NCBI RefSeq assembly: GCF_016906535.1
Contig: NC_057382.1
Location: forward strand, 1,922,001 to 1,986,000
Source of the DNA: Rhizoctonia solani
Lineage: Eukaryota; Basidiomycota; Agaricomycetes; Cantharellales; Ceratobasidiaceae
Direction: 5' to 3'
Length of the DNA: 64,000 nucleotides
Shown: positions 52,517 to 63,692 of the stretch, one piece after another
How positions within the stretch are numbered: position 1 is the first letter of the stretch
Layout of the letters: the number at the start of each line of letters is the position of its first letter
Made by a program: the position numbers and the translations under genes
The notes under the pieces: model-generated
What the model saw: only the letters and a program-made list of their open reading frames with translations
The model's database searches: none
Told to the model about the DNA's origin: nothing

Positions 52517-52947
52517 AGCATATTGATTGTCGTCATTAATGGAGTCATGTGGTATCACTTCATAGGATCGAAGGGTGGGATGTGTAGTTATTGGTTTGAA
52601 GCCAGCTTTACTTGATTTATTCTGGGGTTTACATTATGTTCCGACTTCTATTCGTTATTTCTTTCACTCCTTGTTTGTCTATTACATGTACTTCATCGGG
52701 GTTTGCCCCTTGCGTCATTCGTATCTATGGTTGTAGTTTGTAATTCCGATATAATTTTATCCTTTAGGCATTTTGAGGTGCGGATTTGTCCGAATACAGA
52801 TAGAGGGGCAATTGCTTAGTGGCCGAGCCGTATCTTCATTTCATCTCGAAGTATGGATTACTTCGCATTAGCTCCAGCAAGGGGAACGCCCGTGCGCTGT
52901 TGAGTTGCAAGATTTCAAAACCCGGGCTGAAACTACTTCGCTTTGAC
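52517..52947. other. Convergent spacer
   Basis: About 430 bp between the ferric reductase and the HD-domain gene stops; no gene seen. Confidence 0.5.
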
Positions 52948-53844
52948 TTACCCTGTAGTAGTCTGGCAACCTGGTTTCATTTCCAGCTCCCGCACCAATG
53001 GCTCAACTAAAGATTCGTTCTCTTTGGCCCTTGGCCATTCCTTTGCTCCATTTAAAATGGTATCCGGGTGCCATAAACGTAGAATATCGGCAGGCGGACC
53101 ACCCCCAAGTGCGTCGAGCATTATTCCCAAATGTGTTGCTTGAGCACATAGGTTCAGCCTTCCTGGTTGCATGGTATCCGTATGAAGAACAATTGATTCT
53201 ACAACCTTGATAATAAGGGTATTAAGTTGCGCATGTAACCTTAGTATGAATACACCTACCTCTCCGATTTGGTATTTGGATAAGGGTGTGGCCGGAGTGG
53301 AACGATTTTTTGAATTAGTTCCCCAATGTAAGGTGTTTAAAGTGAGCTGAGGTTGGGGACAAGAGAGGTATTCATGGGCAAGTATTCCTCCCTGAATCTG
53401 AAAACTCAGCTGATTTGCTAGGTCATCCTGAACTTCCGGAACGAGTGTTACATCGTGAAGCATTGCGGCGAGCCACATGTTCTCTTCTAACCCGAGTCGC
53501 TTTGCGTTAGTTACTACTTCCGGAGAAAACATTCCTGCAGTATCAAAGACCTCATATAAGTAAACTCGACTCCACACGGAGTCTGTTTCATGCAATTTAC
53601 CTAGCTCGGGATCAAGCAGAGCCGAGGCATAAAAAAAGCTCCTCCTCGAGTGCCCATAGAGCCCGGGGGTCAAGATATCCTTTGTCCAACGAGCGACGGA
53701 TTCAGCCCATGCAGTATCAGGGACCTTGATTTCGAGTATACTTATGGGTCGAGGGTGGCGATTGCTAGGGAGCTGGGCAAGTAAATCGTTCAGGGATCGC
53801 TCAACGGACGAGTCGACGAACTCTCGCTGCAGTGACCGGGCCAT
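52948..53844 (-). CDS. HD-domain protein, cyanamide-hydratase-like
   Basis: Metal-dependent HD superfamily protein related to fungal and yeast cyanamide hydratases (Ddi2/Ddi3-type), which turn cyanamide into urea. Sequence order fits: PDTAWAESVARWTKDIL, PGLYGHSRRSFFYASALL (first metal His), ENMWLAAMLHDVTLVPEV (the HD pair), QIQGGILAHEYLS and VVESIVLHTDTM (last His), then GIMLDALGGGPPADILRLWH. An in-frame 54-nt segment around 53210-53263 (VGVFILRLHAQLNTLIIK) has intron-like GTAGGT and AAG ends and is absent from the expected family pattern, so it is probably spliced out. No clear signal peptide. The exact substrate is not certain from sequence. Confidence 0.75.
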   Translation of the reverse strand: MARSLQREFVDSSVERSLNDLLAQLPSNRHPRPISILEIKVPDTAWAESVARWTKDILTPGLYGHSRRSFFYASALLDPELGKLHETDSVWSRVYLYEVFDTAGMFSPEVVTNAKRLGLEENMWLAAMLHDVTLVPEVQDDLANQLSFQIQGGILAHEYLSCPQPQLTLNTLHWGTNSKNRSTPATPLSKYQIGEVGVFILRLHAQLNTLIIKVVESIVLHTDTMQPGRLNLCAQATHLGIMLDALGGGPPADILRLWHPDTILNGAKEWPRAKENESLVEPLVRELEMKPGCQTTTG

Positions 53845-54244
53845 GCTGCAAGTGGATCTATAGTTCGTGAGTTTAGTGGAAACCGATACTATACACTAGG
53901 ACTTTCATTTGAGTGTATGTGTATGCGGGTGACAAATCCGTAGCAGACGATCAAGTCTCTGCTTGATTGGGCGATTCTGGTCTACTGGGTCGAATATCCG
54001 CTGGCCAGACCACATGGATCGAATGGCGGATATCCGACACGCAATTTGAAACATTGATGATGAACTCGGAAGATTGACCCGCTGAGATTCGGACTCACGA
54101 GCTGAACAGCTTTATCTGACCTTAAAGTACATGTGATTAACATCTTTAAAAGTTAAAATTCAATACACTCCCCGCCCCCAGTGAATAGATGGCCGATTGG
54201 CGAATCGCAAATGAACTCGATTTCGCACATGCGCAATGGCGCAT
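53845..54244. other. Spacer, no gene recognised
   Basis: About 400 bp between the HD-domain start and the aminopeptidase 3 stop. Confidence 0.45.
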
Positions 54245-55802
54245 TTAGGCAGCTACCTCAACAACCCAAGCGAGCCCAGCTTTTACAAAGTCGACACCCT
54301 TGTCAAAGTTCAGCTTGTCGATGGTATCTGTTGTGCGATGACTGGTAGAGATAAGAACGTGTGTTCGAATCCGATTGTGGATAAACTTGAGACTTACTAG
54401 TTGGGGTTGAGGTTGCCATCATTGGGCCCATAGGCGGCAATGCAGACGACAGGATACCCTGCATCGTAGAATGCATAGTGGTCACTGCATCCGTACTTGG
54501 GTGTCCTCGTGAGTACCATCAACGTACAGATCCTGAAGGTGGATAACTTACACCACAGCTAACGCTCCGCCTCTCAGCCGTCGGTACATAAGCCTTGACG
54601 ACGTTGGTCATATGGGTGCTCATAGCACTGACAGGGTCCGACAAGACAGTGATCGTGCTAGATTTCCCAGAGTTGCTGGAAGTGTTGGGTTGGTAACCTG
54701 AGTATAACTCGATTAGTCTGGAAAAAAGGCGGAGGACTACAATAACTACGCCTTACCAATCATCTCAAAGTCCAGCATACCTCGGACGGTCTTGCCGGCC
54801 GATTTATAAGAAGCGGCGAGCGTTTTCGCACCAAGCAAGCCACCCTCTTCACCGGCGTAAGCGTGAGCTTCGATAGCATAAGTGCCCTGATAATTGTTGG
54901 CCTTGAGAATGCGCATAATGGCCATCATCACCGCAACACCCGAAGCATCTACACCGCCCCGCATCCATGTCAATACGATCTCGTCATGTGGCGTATAAAA
55001 CACACGTACCGTCGTCAGCTCCTGGTGCAGAGGAAGAGGCCGATTGACTGGTCGAGTCCAAATGCGCGCCGAGAATGACGATGCCGGCGCTCGCGCTCCC
55101 GGACTTGGCCTCGATACGGCCGATGACATTGGGCTGGTTGAACGAGTTCTCCGCCAGCTTGGCTTGGGAAGTTCCGAGCCACGAAGCAAACTGGGACTGG
55201 ATCCAAAGGGACGGAGCTAATAGAATAAAGCTATAATTGAGAAAAAAAAACATCGTGCATATATCCAGTCAATTCGAAAACTCACCCCGGGCGTTCGTGC
55301 TCCTGTAGTACCGCGTCGCGTAACCAGTCGATAATTGGCTCACGTACGACTTTATTTCGGACGCGGTAACCATGGCCAACATCGGAGTAAGTTCCGGGTG
55401 GGCGGAGGGATTGGGGGTAGGATAGTTGGGAGCGACGACTGCTCTCGACTTGATCGAAGACGACGGTCCCGAATCGGTAATATCGACATATCCTGGACCC
55501 CAGAGTTTACGCTCGTATCGGCCCTGGAGCTCTTCAATTGCTTCGTCCGAGATAGTGGTAGCGGTGAGAATGGAGATGTTGGCTATCGAGGCTCGGGCGG
55601 CGTTTAGCGAGTCCGAGGAGAGTGGGCGCGGAAGAGCAGGTGCGAAGCGTAGCGATTCAATAGCTGCAATAGGGAGCTTTTCGATATGTTCATTCGAGAA
55701 CTGAATCGTTCGAAGTGAGAGGTCGTTGAATTCAGATACTGTAGCAGGAACACCAAGCGCACCGATAGCGGTGGCCAACAAGAAAGAGGCGGCAGCGTAC
55801 AT
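54245..55802 (-). CDS. Secreted M28 aminopeptidase 3
   Basis: Third paralogue of the tandem pair at 30770-34165, on the other strand about 20 kb away. The start at 55802 is chosen because it opens directly on a signal peptide (MYAAASFLLATAIGALGVPA). Propeptide: IEKLPIAAIESLRFAPALPR and IEELQGRYERKLWGPGYVDI. Catalytic domain: WIQSQFASWLGTSQAK, VILGAHLDSTSQSASS, GADD across an intron to DASGVAVMMAIMRILKANN, HAYAGEEGGLLGAKTLAASY, MLDFEMIG, then GCSDHYAFYDAGYPVVCIAA, and the last exon with DTIDKLNFDKGVDFVKAGLA. Intron positions match the other two copies. The zinc-ligand Asp position again has Glu (FEM). A TATA-like element lies just upstream. Confidence 0.9.
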
Positions 55803-55842
55803 CTTGAGCGAGTAAACAATGACAGCATACTGAGGGAAAGGT

Positions 55843-55850
55843 ATTTTATA
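55843..55850 (-). promoter_or_regulatory. TATA-like element of aminopeptidase 3
   Basis: Minus-strand TATAAAAT, 41 bp upstream of the chosen start codon. Confidence 0.4.
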
Positions 55851-56323
55851 GTCTTCCGCAAGAAGAGTTGCAGCAGTATGGATAGGTGACACAACCGGGT
55901 GGACGAAGCACGCTTACGCGCGGTGCAAACTCCGGGAAGCGCTTCGTGCCAAGACACAAATGCGAATTGACCTAGAGGCATGCGGAGAGGAAGTCTCGTG
56001 ATGTGTAGTGTAGCCGGTGGTTCACATGGTTAGTTGATAAGCCTTATGGCAAGGAGTATGCCCGGATTATATAGCATGGGAGGGAGTGAATCCTTGGTTG
56101 AGTTGGATATATCTTCTAGTTGGGTTGCTTTGAACCTCACTCGATCGATTACAATAGCAGTAAATACGTATACCACCCTACAGTGGGCACGGGATAAATA
56201 AATAAAGAACTATAATGAAGCAACAAAACCGTTACTCGGCTAAAAATAGATCATCCGTGGATGGGGCAAGTATACCGATACATAAATGGTTCCCACCAGA
56301 CATATCCAACCTGAACCACGAGT
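55851..56323. other. Spacer, no gene recognised
   Basis: About 470 bp between the aminopeptidase 3 promoter and the C2H2-gene stop. Confidence 0.45.
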
Positions 56324-57529
56324 TTAGTACCGTTGAGACCCTTGGGATACAGCCTGGGACTGGGGTCCACCATGCGAGCCACTGGCTTCTGAGTGTCCAT
56401 AGGATTCCTGTGTCTGTGGTGCGAATGGTACTTGGGTTTGCAATCCCCAATCTGCACCGCCCAGATTCTCCATCAGGTTCGCATGGATATCCTCATCTGA
56501 ATCTGCGTGAGTGTATTGACTCATCATTTTGTCGACCGTGTCCTGACTGGCCGATACAGGTCGTGGTGGGCTGAACGACGGCGCAGGAGCCTTGGATTGG
56601 GGAGTCCCTGGAGGGATAGCCCTAGACAGGGTCAGACCACGGCGTCCTCGTCCTCGCCATCGTCCACGGAATCGAACGACGCTGGGTGCGCCTCTTGGAG
56701 GACTTCCTGTCCTTTGGGTTTTCTCTGCTGCTTTGTCGGCTTCTCGGCGCAGTTCCCGAGCTCTCTCAGCCGCCACCATGTTCTCTCGCTCCCTTGCTTT
56801 TTCTTGAAGGCCCCTTTCCCGCTCGGCAATGATGACAGCTACGGTGGGAGATTCAGGGAGGGGTTGCTTCCTGGGCGCACTGAATTCGTCCGGTGGAGGG
56901 GATGAAGACATTTCTGCAAACGAGGACCTGCGTTTACCGCGAGCGCTACGAGTTGAGCCCGGAGTATTGGCTCCGTTTTTGTTGCTGTTGGCGGAAGGAC
57001 TTGATAGAGGTACCATCATGTGAGAATAAGTGCCCAAGTTGCCATCTTCTGGTTCGCTGATCGACATGTTTTCGAGCTGGTCAGCGATTGGCGTGTTTTG
57101 CGGGCTGGGCGAGGCGGGTGGGGGAGAGCTGGGCGGCATATCCATACCCGAATTGGGAGTATGTACGACAGCTGCAGCCACTGGTTTTGGCGTTTGCGGC
57201 TCAATAATAGGGGAGTTTCTGGGCTCTGGATCTCCAAGGGGTTGAGAAACGGGGTCGTCCACGACCGATGGAGCTGGAACATAGCCGGGAATAGTCCGTA
57301 CTCCAATTTCCTCTATTGATGTATAATCATGTCGATAGTCATATAGGAATTATACATACTATCGCCACTCACCTGGCGTATATCCCTCGGTTCGCAGCAC
57401 TTCAGCCGCCTTTTTCCTCGTGATGGGCCTGCCCCTCATCATATGAATTTTAAAATGGTCAACCAAATCTGCATGGTTGCTAAATGCATCACGGCACCAT
57501 TCCCATCTGCAAGTGTGGACAGTGGTCAT
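56324..57529 (-). CDS. Single C2H2 zinc-finger protein with disordered Arg-rich tail
   Basis: The first exon (start taken at 57529, MTTVHT) carries one finger, CRWEWCRDAFSNHADLVDHF followed by KIH, with spacing C-x4-C-x12-H-x4-H, then GRPITRKKAAEVLRTEGYTP. After an intron come EEIGVRTIPGYVPAPSVVDD and a long disordered region rich in Pro, Ser and Gln. It includes a helical charged segment (IIAERERGLQEKARERENMV, AADKAAEKTQ-like) and an RG-rich patch (RFRGRWRGRGRRG) typical of nucleic-acid-binding tails. Two exons, about 385 residues. A longer frame extends upstream to 57694 but would overlap the NPR3 start region, so the shorter start is preferred. Function unknown; a nuclear role is inferred. 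Confidence 0.65.
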
Positions 57530-57650
57530 CAGAGTACAAGCAGGCTTGAGTTTCAACGTGATCGAGAGAAGCAATTCGAGTCGCACGTGATCCATTTCGC
57601 TCTTTCTTTGTACCTCCCACCAATGGCATTGGCCACCAAGGGCTACACTC
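57530..57650. promoter_or_regulatory. Bidirectional promoter of C2H2 gene and NPR3
   Basis: Only 121 bp separate the two chosen start codons on opposite strands, so the genes must share regulatory DNA if both starts are right. Confidence 0.5.
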
Positions 57651-60600
57651 ATGCCTGAAATTATCAGCCCGTTAATAGGCATCTTGTTGGTCACTCAGAC
57701 ACCCAAAAATCCCGACGAAGTTGTGTTTCGATGGCCCCCAACCCCTATGGTAAGGCCCAGGCTTTCCAGGCCCCAGCCAGACAAGTTTGAGCCAGATGGG
57801 AGCTGGCGCGCAGCCTACTACAACTCTGAAACACCTGGAGGATATGAAGCAAGAGGAAAGTCAGTAATAATACCATGTCACTTACCTACTGACTAAACAT
57901 GAGCTAGTGACGAAGACGATAGTGAAGATGACTACAAGTGGACTCGCCCTGGTATACAAGTCCCACGACGAGCCTCACTATCATTTCCCCATTCTCCGCC
58001 CAGGTCATCCCGTGGCCCGACACCTCGTCCATCTAACTACTCTAGCTACCACTCGCATAATGCTTCTCCAGCACACAGACACGGCCAGGACCCTGATATA
58101 TATTCCAGCATTCTTGGATATCGCCCTAGTCTTCTGGCCAATATTCTTAGCCCCAAAGCAGCACTTTGTCATCAAAAATTCGAGCTAGTCGTTGACGAGC
58201 TCACGTTTCTTGGGCATCCCGTCTACGCTGGGCCGGATGGGGGGTGGGGGTGGGAGGAGCTGTACAGGTCAAGAGCTGCGTCGATAGTCGAACGACTTCC
58301 CGGTACCACCGAACGAAATTTTGGCGAACGAGGAGCACTTGGGTTTGACCGAGGCGGAGAGCAGCCAGGTTCTTATATTCCGCGTTCGGGGTCCCTTATC
58401 GAGCGCCCAGGGCTGTTCACTGAACGGCTGGAACTCTCTGAATTACCTGCATCTACTAGCAGTTCGTTTGGAGCCCTGCAGACGCCGCGCGCTTCTAAAT
58501 CCCACAATTCCATCGGCGAGGCAAGAGGGCGTATGCCGACCCGTCCTCCTTTCGAGTTGCGCATGAGTTCAGGTGATACTATACTATCCCCATCTCCCGG
58601 AGTTACACCTTCATCTACGACGCCTATATCAGAGCCATCGTCTGAATCTTCAACCATAGCTCATATGACCAGCTCTACTCGTATATTGCCGCACATGGCC
58701 TCCAATTCGACATCGGCATCGGACGCTGATAGTGCTCCCCAATTGACTTCTTTCCATCTAGTGCTGGTCATTGATAAACTTGACCCTCAATCCGTTTTCC
58801 CAAGAGATTTACACCGGTATATGGACGTATTTTACCAGCAAATTGCCTTCAAGATGACTGCTGTAATGCACTACGAACAAGGCCGCTCGGGATGGGTAGC
58901 CAAGGCCAGCGAACAGCTGATCTGCCTAAGAGACCAATGCATTGTCGATAGTAGTTCACATTATCCTAATCCAAATCTCATCGTTCTGATTCACGTTTGC
59001 CCAGATGTCCCACTTCAACAATATTGTCAACGTGCACTCGACACTTGCCCTCTTGCCGCGGCTATCAAAACGGTGTACGAATCCGTCACCAAAGGCGCGG
59101 TTGCGCACATTCAAATCAACGACGTACCACTGGACATTCAATTACCTCCACGGCACGCCGCCATGCTCGGAGGGGTCGCCAGCACCGGAATACCCGAAGA
59201 CGGTGTCGACCCACACGCGGACTTTGACCAGGGTCCGGCCTCGACTGGAGCAGAAGACGAATTCGAGGATGAAGTTGGCCGCGCTGAAGACGCTCGGAGG
59301 TTCGGGTGGTGGCTCCCTAGATTGTTACCCTGGAAAGGATTGCTGCTGCTTGAAGACGCGGGACCAGGTACAGGGGCTGAAATGATCGTTCGGATGAATT
59401 CTGGCAGGATGAGCAGTACGGGGAACACTAATGGGAGCGCGGGTGGAGATGAAGATGCTTTGGCGGATGAAGATATGTTTAGGAAATTTTTGACCTTTGT
59501 CGATCCGAAACTGTCGTAAGTAGTCTCCGTTTGCCACCACCAACAAAGTCATCTCTAATCTTTGCCCCTGGCCCGGGGTTAGACTGTCTGACATCGCCGA
59601 ACTCTCGGAGCTTAACCTGAAAGTAGACGTTTATCCGATGACACGCCTCTTACTCTACAATCGCAAGGCACGGATCGTGGACGTTATCCCGCCAGGGATG
59701 AAAGTAATATATACTGCTGCGCCTGCCTTCAAGCGTCCGTAAGTGGAGACCGCTGCGAAACGCGCTCGCGTCTAATCTGACAAGCGCTTCAGCCTCCCAG
59801 AACTCAGTGCCGTATTCTCTCGCCTTTTCTCCACGGCTCCACCTCTCCCTTCGCTCCTCGCCACACTAACGTCATATTCCCGACCCTTTTCCTCGCTTGT
59901 CCCCTCCAGAGATCACCGATCTTTTTATTTCGATGTCCTAGTCTGGCTTCTCCGCCACGGTCTCCTCGAAAAACTCCACCTCCGGGTCCGGGTCGTCGCA
60001 ACAGCCGAAATCCGGGCCGCCACGCGAGGCGCACTCTCCCGGGAACGTGAAAATGCCCGACTAGGGAAAGAGGTAGCCCAGGTTGTCGGAAAGAGAGAGA
60101 TCAAGAGGAGACGGAGGAAAAGGAGCAAAGCGAGCGACGAGGTCGAAGTGTACTTTGGTACCGCCTCTGGAGACATGTTCGACCCCTCCTCTCCCGAGTT
60201 GATGCGCCGTCATGGGAGTCATAGTTACCGAAGACGTAGGTCCAGTCGGTCTTCGCTAAGTTCTGAACAATTAAGTCGGATCCCAGGGAGCCTTTGGTAT
60301 TGATGCCCGAGGATGCGCTAGAAGAGGAAGAAGAAGACTGGATTGATGATGAAGATGTGGAAGAGGAAGGTATTCATGGAGATGGAGTAGGAATGATTGA
60401 TGCACTACTGGAAGAGGATTCGAATTTGGCTAGTGCTGGGGGTGTTATCATAGCCGAACCAGCCGAGGCCACTCAGTTGGAAATGAGGTGGATGGAGGCC
60501 ATGGTCGAAGGGAAGGACCCAGGGATATCTCAAAGGTTCCATCGGTAAGTAGACACATCATGCATACATCAGTCAAGTTGATCATGATTCACAGTATTCG

Positions 60601-60776
60601 GAAATACTTTGACGGTAAAATTACTGCGGACGAGATCTTGTATAGGGAAGATATCACTCGACGAGAATTTAGGGAGGTTATTCATCACTTTGATACATAT
60701 GTGAGTTAGATTATTGGGCTACGTGATCCATCCGTCACTAAATCTCCGATAGTTGATTGTTTTCTTGCATCCTTAA
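57651..60776 (+). CDS. NPR3: NPR3, GATOR1/SEACIT subunit (nitrogen permease regulator 3)
   Basis: Part of the complex that inhibits TORC1 when amino acids are short. Start 57651: SPLIGILLVTQTPKNPDEVV and FRWPPTP match the family N-terminus. After an acidic and Ser-rich region comes YSSILGYRPSLLANILSPK, then HQKFELVVDELTFLGHPVYA, the signature longin block. Later blocks: LTSFHLVLVIDKLDPQSVFP, YQQIAFKMTAVMHYEQGRSG, RRFGWWLPRLLPWKGLLLLE, FLTFVDPKLS, FYFDVLVWLLRHGLLEKLHL, RWMEAMVEGKDPGISQRFHR and ITRREFREVIHHFDTYLIVF ending LHP. At least six exons. Between 60180 and 60320 the frame can be kept only with a short intron (about 60251-60288, 38 nt, weak donor GTCTTC); otherwise a TGA at 60300 would truncate the protein before its conserved C-terminus. 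The acidic run EEEEEDWIDDEDVEEE follows. Confidence 0.85.
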
Positions 60777-61468
60777 ATGAACATTGGATTGTGTATTGCA
60801 TCAACCATACGATTAACTCATACCAAAAATGGCTGAGCCGAGCCCGAAGTTGGATATGCTTGACTGTCTCGGTTAAACACATCGTATTATTTAAGTGTCG
60901 CCACCTTCCCCTCACATGCGTTGGATTCCGCATGGACACTATTCCTCCAATTCCCAAGAATGCACACATCCGTATATTGACTTGTTAATTGCTCTCTGAA
61001 ACGCTTCGTTTGCTGCTTCTGGCTCCTCTTCTGGAGCACTTGGGTATTTCCGGGACAGTTAAGTCCCTTTTCGATTGGGTCGATGGTGGCGCGTAGATCC
61101 CCCAGGCTTCCAAATGAACTGGAATTCTCCTGCAAAATTATTTCAAGTCTCGGTTCAAAGGTAGATATCAAACAACACGAACGACTCCGGCATGTTTTAC
61201 GGTCTAGATTATATCCGTCGTGGGCTTCTACTGTGTAATTCACATTCAAACCAATCTATTCAGTTTTGGACCAAAAGATCAAAAAGACTAGGTCCATTCA
61301 ACTGAATAACTGTTGCCTGGATGTGGGTTCTTCGCTGTTCTTCGTTGATGCCTGATCCGCCATCCGCCCGCCGCCCGCCCTCTGAATCAGGTTTGCACGG
61401 GGGGGGGGGTTAAAACCCTGGGAGAGGTAGCACCCCGCTCACTGCCTTCTCTCCACAATCGCCCGACC
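60777..61468. other. Intergenic, no gene recognised
   Basis: About 690 bp; contains a run of about ten G near 61389-61398 roughly 75 bp before the cutinase 2 start. Confidence 0.5.
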
Positions 61469-62312
61469 ATGATATCCAAACATCTCGCCGTCAGTAGAAC
61501 TAATTACATGCACTGATGCGACTAGTACTGATACCAGGCTATAGGTTACTGCCTTGTTTTTTGGCGTCGTACTGGGTGCCCCAGCACAGACTCGACACTC
61601 TTGCTCCAACGTTCAACTCGTTCACGCCGCAGGAACCACCGAGAACGGTCTCGGGTTGGTCGGCGCACCTCTTGCCAAGGCATTGGCATCTGCAATTCCA
61701 GGGTAAGTACATCGTGTGTGTTCTATAACGATTGATCTTCTGAAATGTACCTCAGGACGACGAGCTATGCAATCCCGTATAACACTGGCCCCGAGTACTT
61801 TGAGACTGTAGAAGAAGGAGCAAGGAAGACGGAAGCATACCTCGCTGAACAGTCCACTCTGTGCCCAAATCAACATTTTGTTCTAAGCGGATACTCTAAA
61901 GGCGCTATGGTGATGCATAGTACGCAGCATATATATCCCACAATAATTTCGTCCTGACTTGAGGGCCCCTCTTAGAAACGAACCTCCCCGATGGCATCAA
62001 GTCCAAAATCCTCACTGTTCTTGTTTTTGGTGATCCATATAGAAAAATTGGACGAGCAAATACTTGGCCCATCAATTCACCCTCTGTTAACTCCAGCCCA
62101 CGAGAAGGAAGCACGAGTACTCAAAATGTTGCTAGCTTCTGCAACAAAGGTGATGAGTTCTGCGATCCGGCGGGAGCGAGCCTTGGGCCTCACCTCGCGT
62201 ACCGAGACGATGGAAGGTGAGTGCCTCACTTACTCTTAGCTAAATAAATGAATTCTTACGAGTGACACCCAGCGTTGACATTGCCACCAATTTCGCCAAG
62301 GCCAGAGTTTGA
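61469..62312 (+). CDS. Secreted cutinase 2 (CE5 family)
   Basis: Paralogue of cutinase 1. The tiny first exon is MISKHLA with donor GTCAGT; the second continues the signal peptide VTALFFGVVLGAPAQTR, then CSNVQLVHAAGTTENGLGLV. Next exon: TTSYAIPYNTGPEYFETVEE and CPNQHFVLSGYSKGAMVMH (nucleophile Ser). Then KILTVLVFGDPYRKIGRANT, WPINSPSVNSSP, NVASFCNKGDEFCDPAGAS (catalytic Asp) and GPHLAYRDDG (catalytic His); the last exon is VDIATNFAKARV. Five exons at the same positions as the other two cutinases, all joins canonical. About 240 residues with four cysteines. Cutinase 3 follows in the same direction about 530 bp downstream, so the pair is a tandem duplication. Confidence 0.9.
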
Positions 62313-62840
62313 AATCGCCAAAGTACCGGTTGTGATTTTATGTTATACATGTACATATCGTGGTCTCGGAGTCACTATTAGTGGAGCGTCGTATCCAGCC
62401 TGAGTGAAGACTATCCTTTGCAATCTAGCCACCGAGTGGCTACTTGATCAAATTAGGGGCCGAATCGAGGGCCGTGTAAGGGATGACGTGAATGTCAAGG
62501 TTACTCCCGACGATGCTCTGGAAACCAGACAACCAGTGTCAGGAGAAGACCGGGTCTTTTAAATTAAATATTCAGCTGCAACTTTGCTGCTTAGCTGGAC
62601 TATGTGTGCGATTTCCTGATTGGCCCGGAAACTATAACATCCCCCGCATCAATGTTTGGATCGGGTGGATTTACGCTTGCCTAGCGACATCCGCTCAGTA
62701 GAGTCAGGTGCCCATAATAGGTTACGCTCTAACGTAAAGAAGTAGTTCTTCGAGTGGTGTAGAGAGTATAAAGGCCGCTGTCATTGAGACTCTAACCTCA
62801 ACTCCAACTCCAAACAGTGTCTTTTCATCCACACTCAGCC
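62313..62840 (+). promoter_or_regulatory. Spacer and promoter of cutinase 3
   Basis: About 530 bp without a gene. TATAAAGG at 62767-62774 lies 74 bp upstream of the start codon, as in cutinase 1. Confidence 0.55.
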
Positions 62841-63692
62841 ATGTTCGCCAAGTCTCTCCTTGTATGCGCCTTTTCCCTGTCTCAATCGCGCATAGGGCTG
62901 ACTTTCTTTCAAGACATCTCTCTTTTTCACTACTATCGTATTAAGTGCCCCAGCCGATCTTACATCTCGTCAGTCCTCGGACTGCTCTGCAGTTCAGCTT
63001 GTACACGCTGCCGGGACTGGCGAAGTTGGCCTCGGAATAGTCGGTACTCCTCTCGCCAGTGCACTCGCGTCCGCAATCCCAGGGTAAATATACTACTCGT
63101 TTATATATAGAATGTTATGAAACGTTATTGGACAGCACTACAAGCTACTCGGTTCCATACAGCACCATCGCCGAGTACGTGGTCACCGTACAAGCGGGTG
63201 CAAGCACAACAGCCAACTACCTTTCGACCCAATCATCTCGATGCCCAAGCCAAAAGTTCATTCTGAGTGGGTACTCGAAGGGCGCGATGGTCGTACATGG
63301 TGCGTAAACGACAGTATTACAGTTGGATCGCATCATCTGAATGCTCTTCTTAGGTACCGAGCTCGACGACTCTGTCAAATCAAAGATCATATCCGTTCTC
63401 GTTTTCGGCGACCCACTGAGGAGCATACAGATAGCGACGTGGCCCATTGATTCGCCGTCGGTCAACTTGACTCCCAAGGACGGGAAAGCTGGAACCCAGA
63501 ATGTGGCCAGCTTCTGCAACGACGGGGACATGTTCTGCGACCCTCCTGGAACGCTTATTCCTCACCTCATGTACCCTATGGATGGAAGGTGAGTTTTCCC
63601 GATTCTCGAACAACAATCGAAGCGATCAGTGCTCATGAAACATATATTATAGCATCGAGGCCGCCGCCAAATTCGCCAAAGCAAATGCTTGA
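62841..63692 (+). CDS. Secreted cutinase 3 (CE5 family)
   Basis: Tandem paralogue of cutinase 2. Exon 1 gives MFAKSLL; after an intron TSLFFTTIVLSAPADLTSRQ completes the signal peptide, followed by DCSAVQLVHAAGTGEVGLGI and VGTPLASALASAIPG. Exon 3: TTSYSVPYSTIAEYVVTVQA and CPSQKFILSGYSKGAMVVH (nucleophile Ser in GYSKG). Exon 4: IISVLVFGDPLRSIQIATWP, NVASFCNDGDMFCDPPGT (catalytic Asp) and LIPHLMYPMDG (catalytic His). Last exon: IEAAAKFAKANA. Complete, about 240 residues, four cysteines, canonical splice sites. As in the other copies, the first intron interrupts the signal peptide. Confidence 0.9.
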
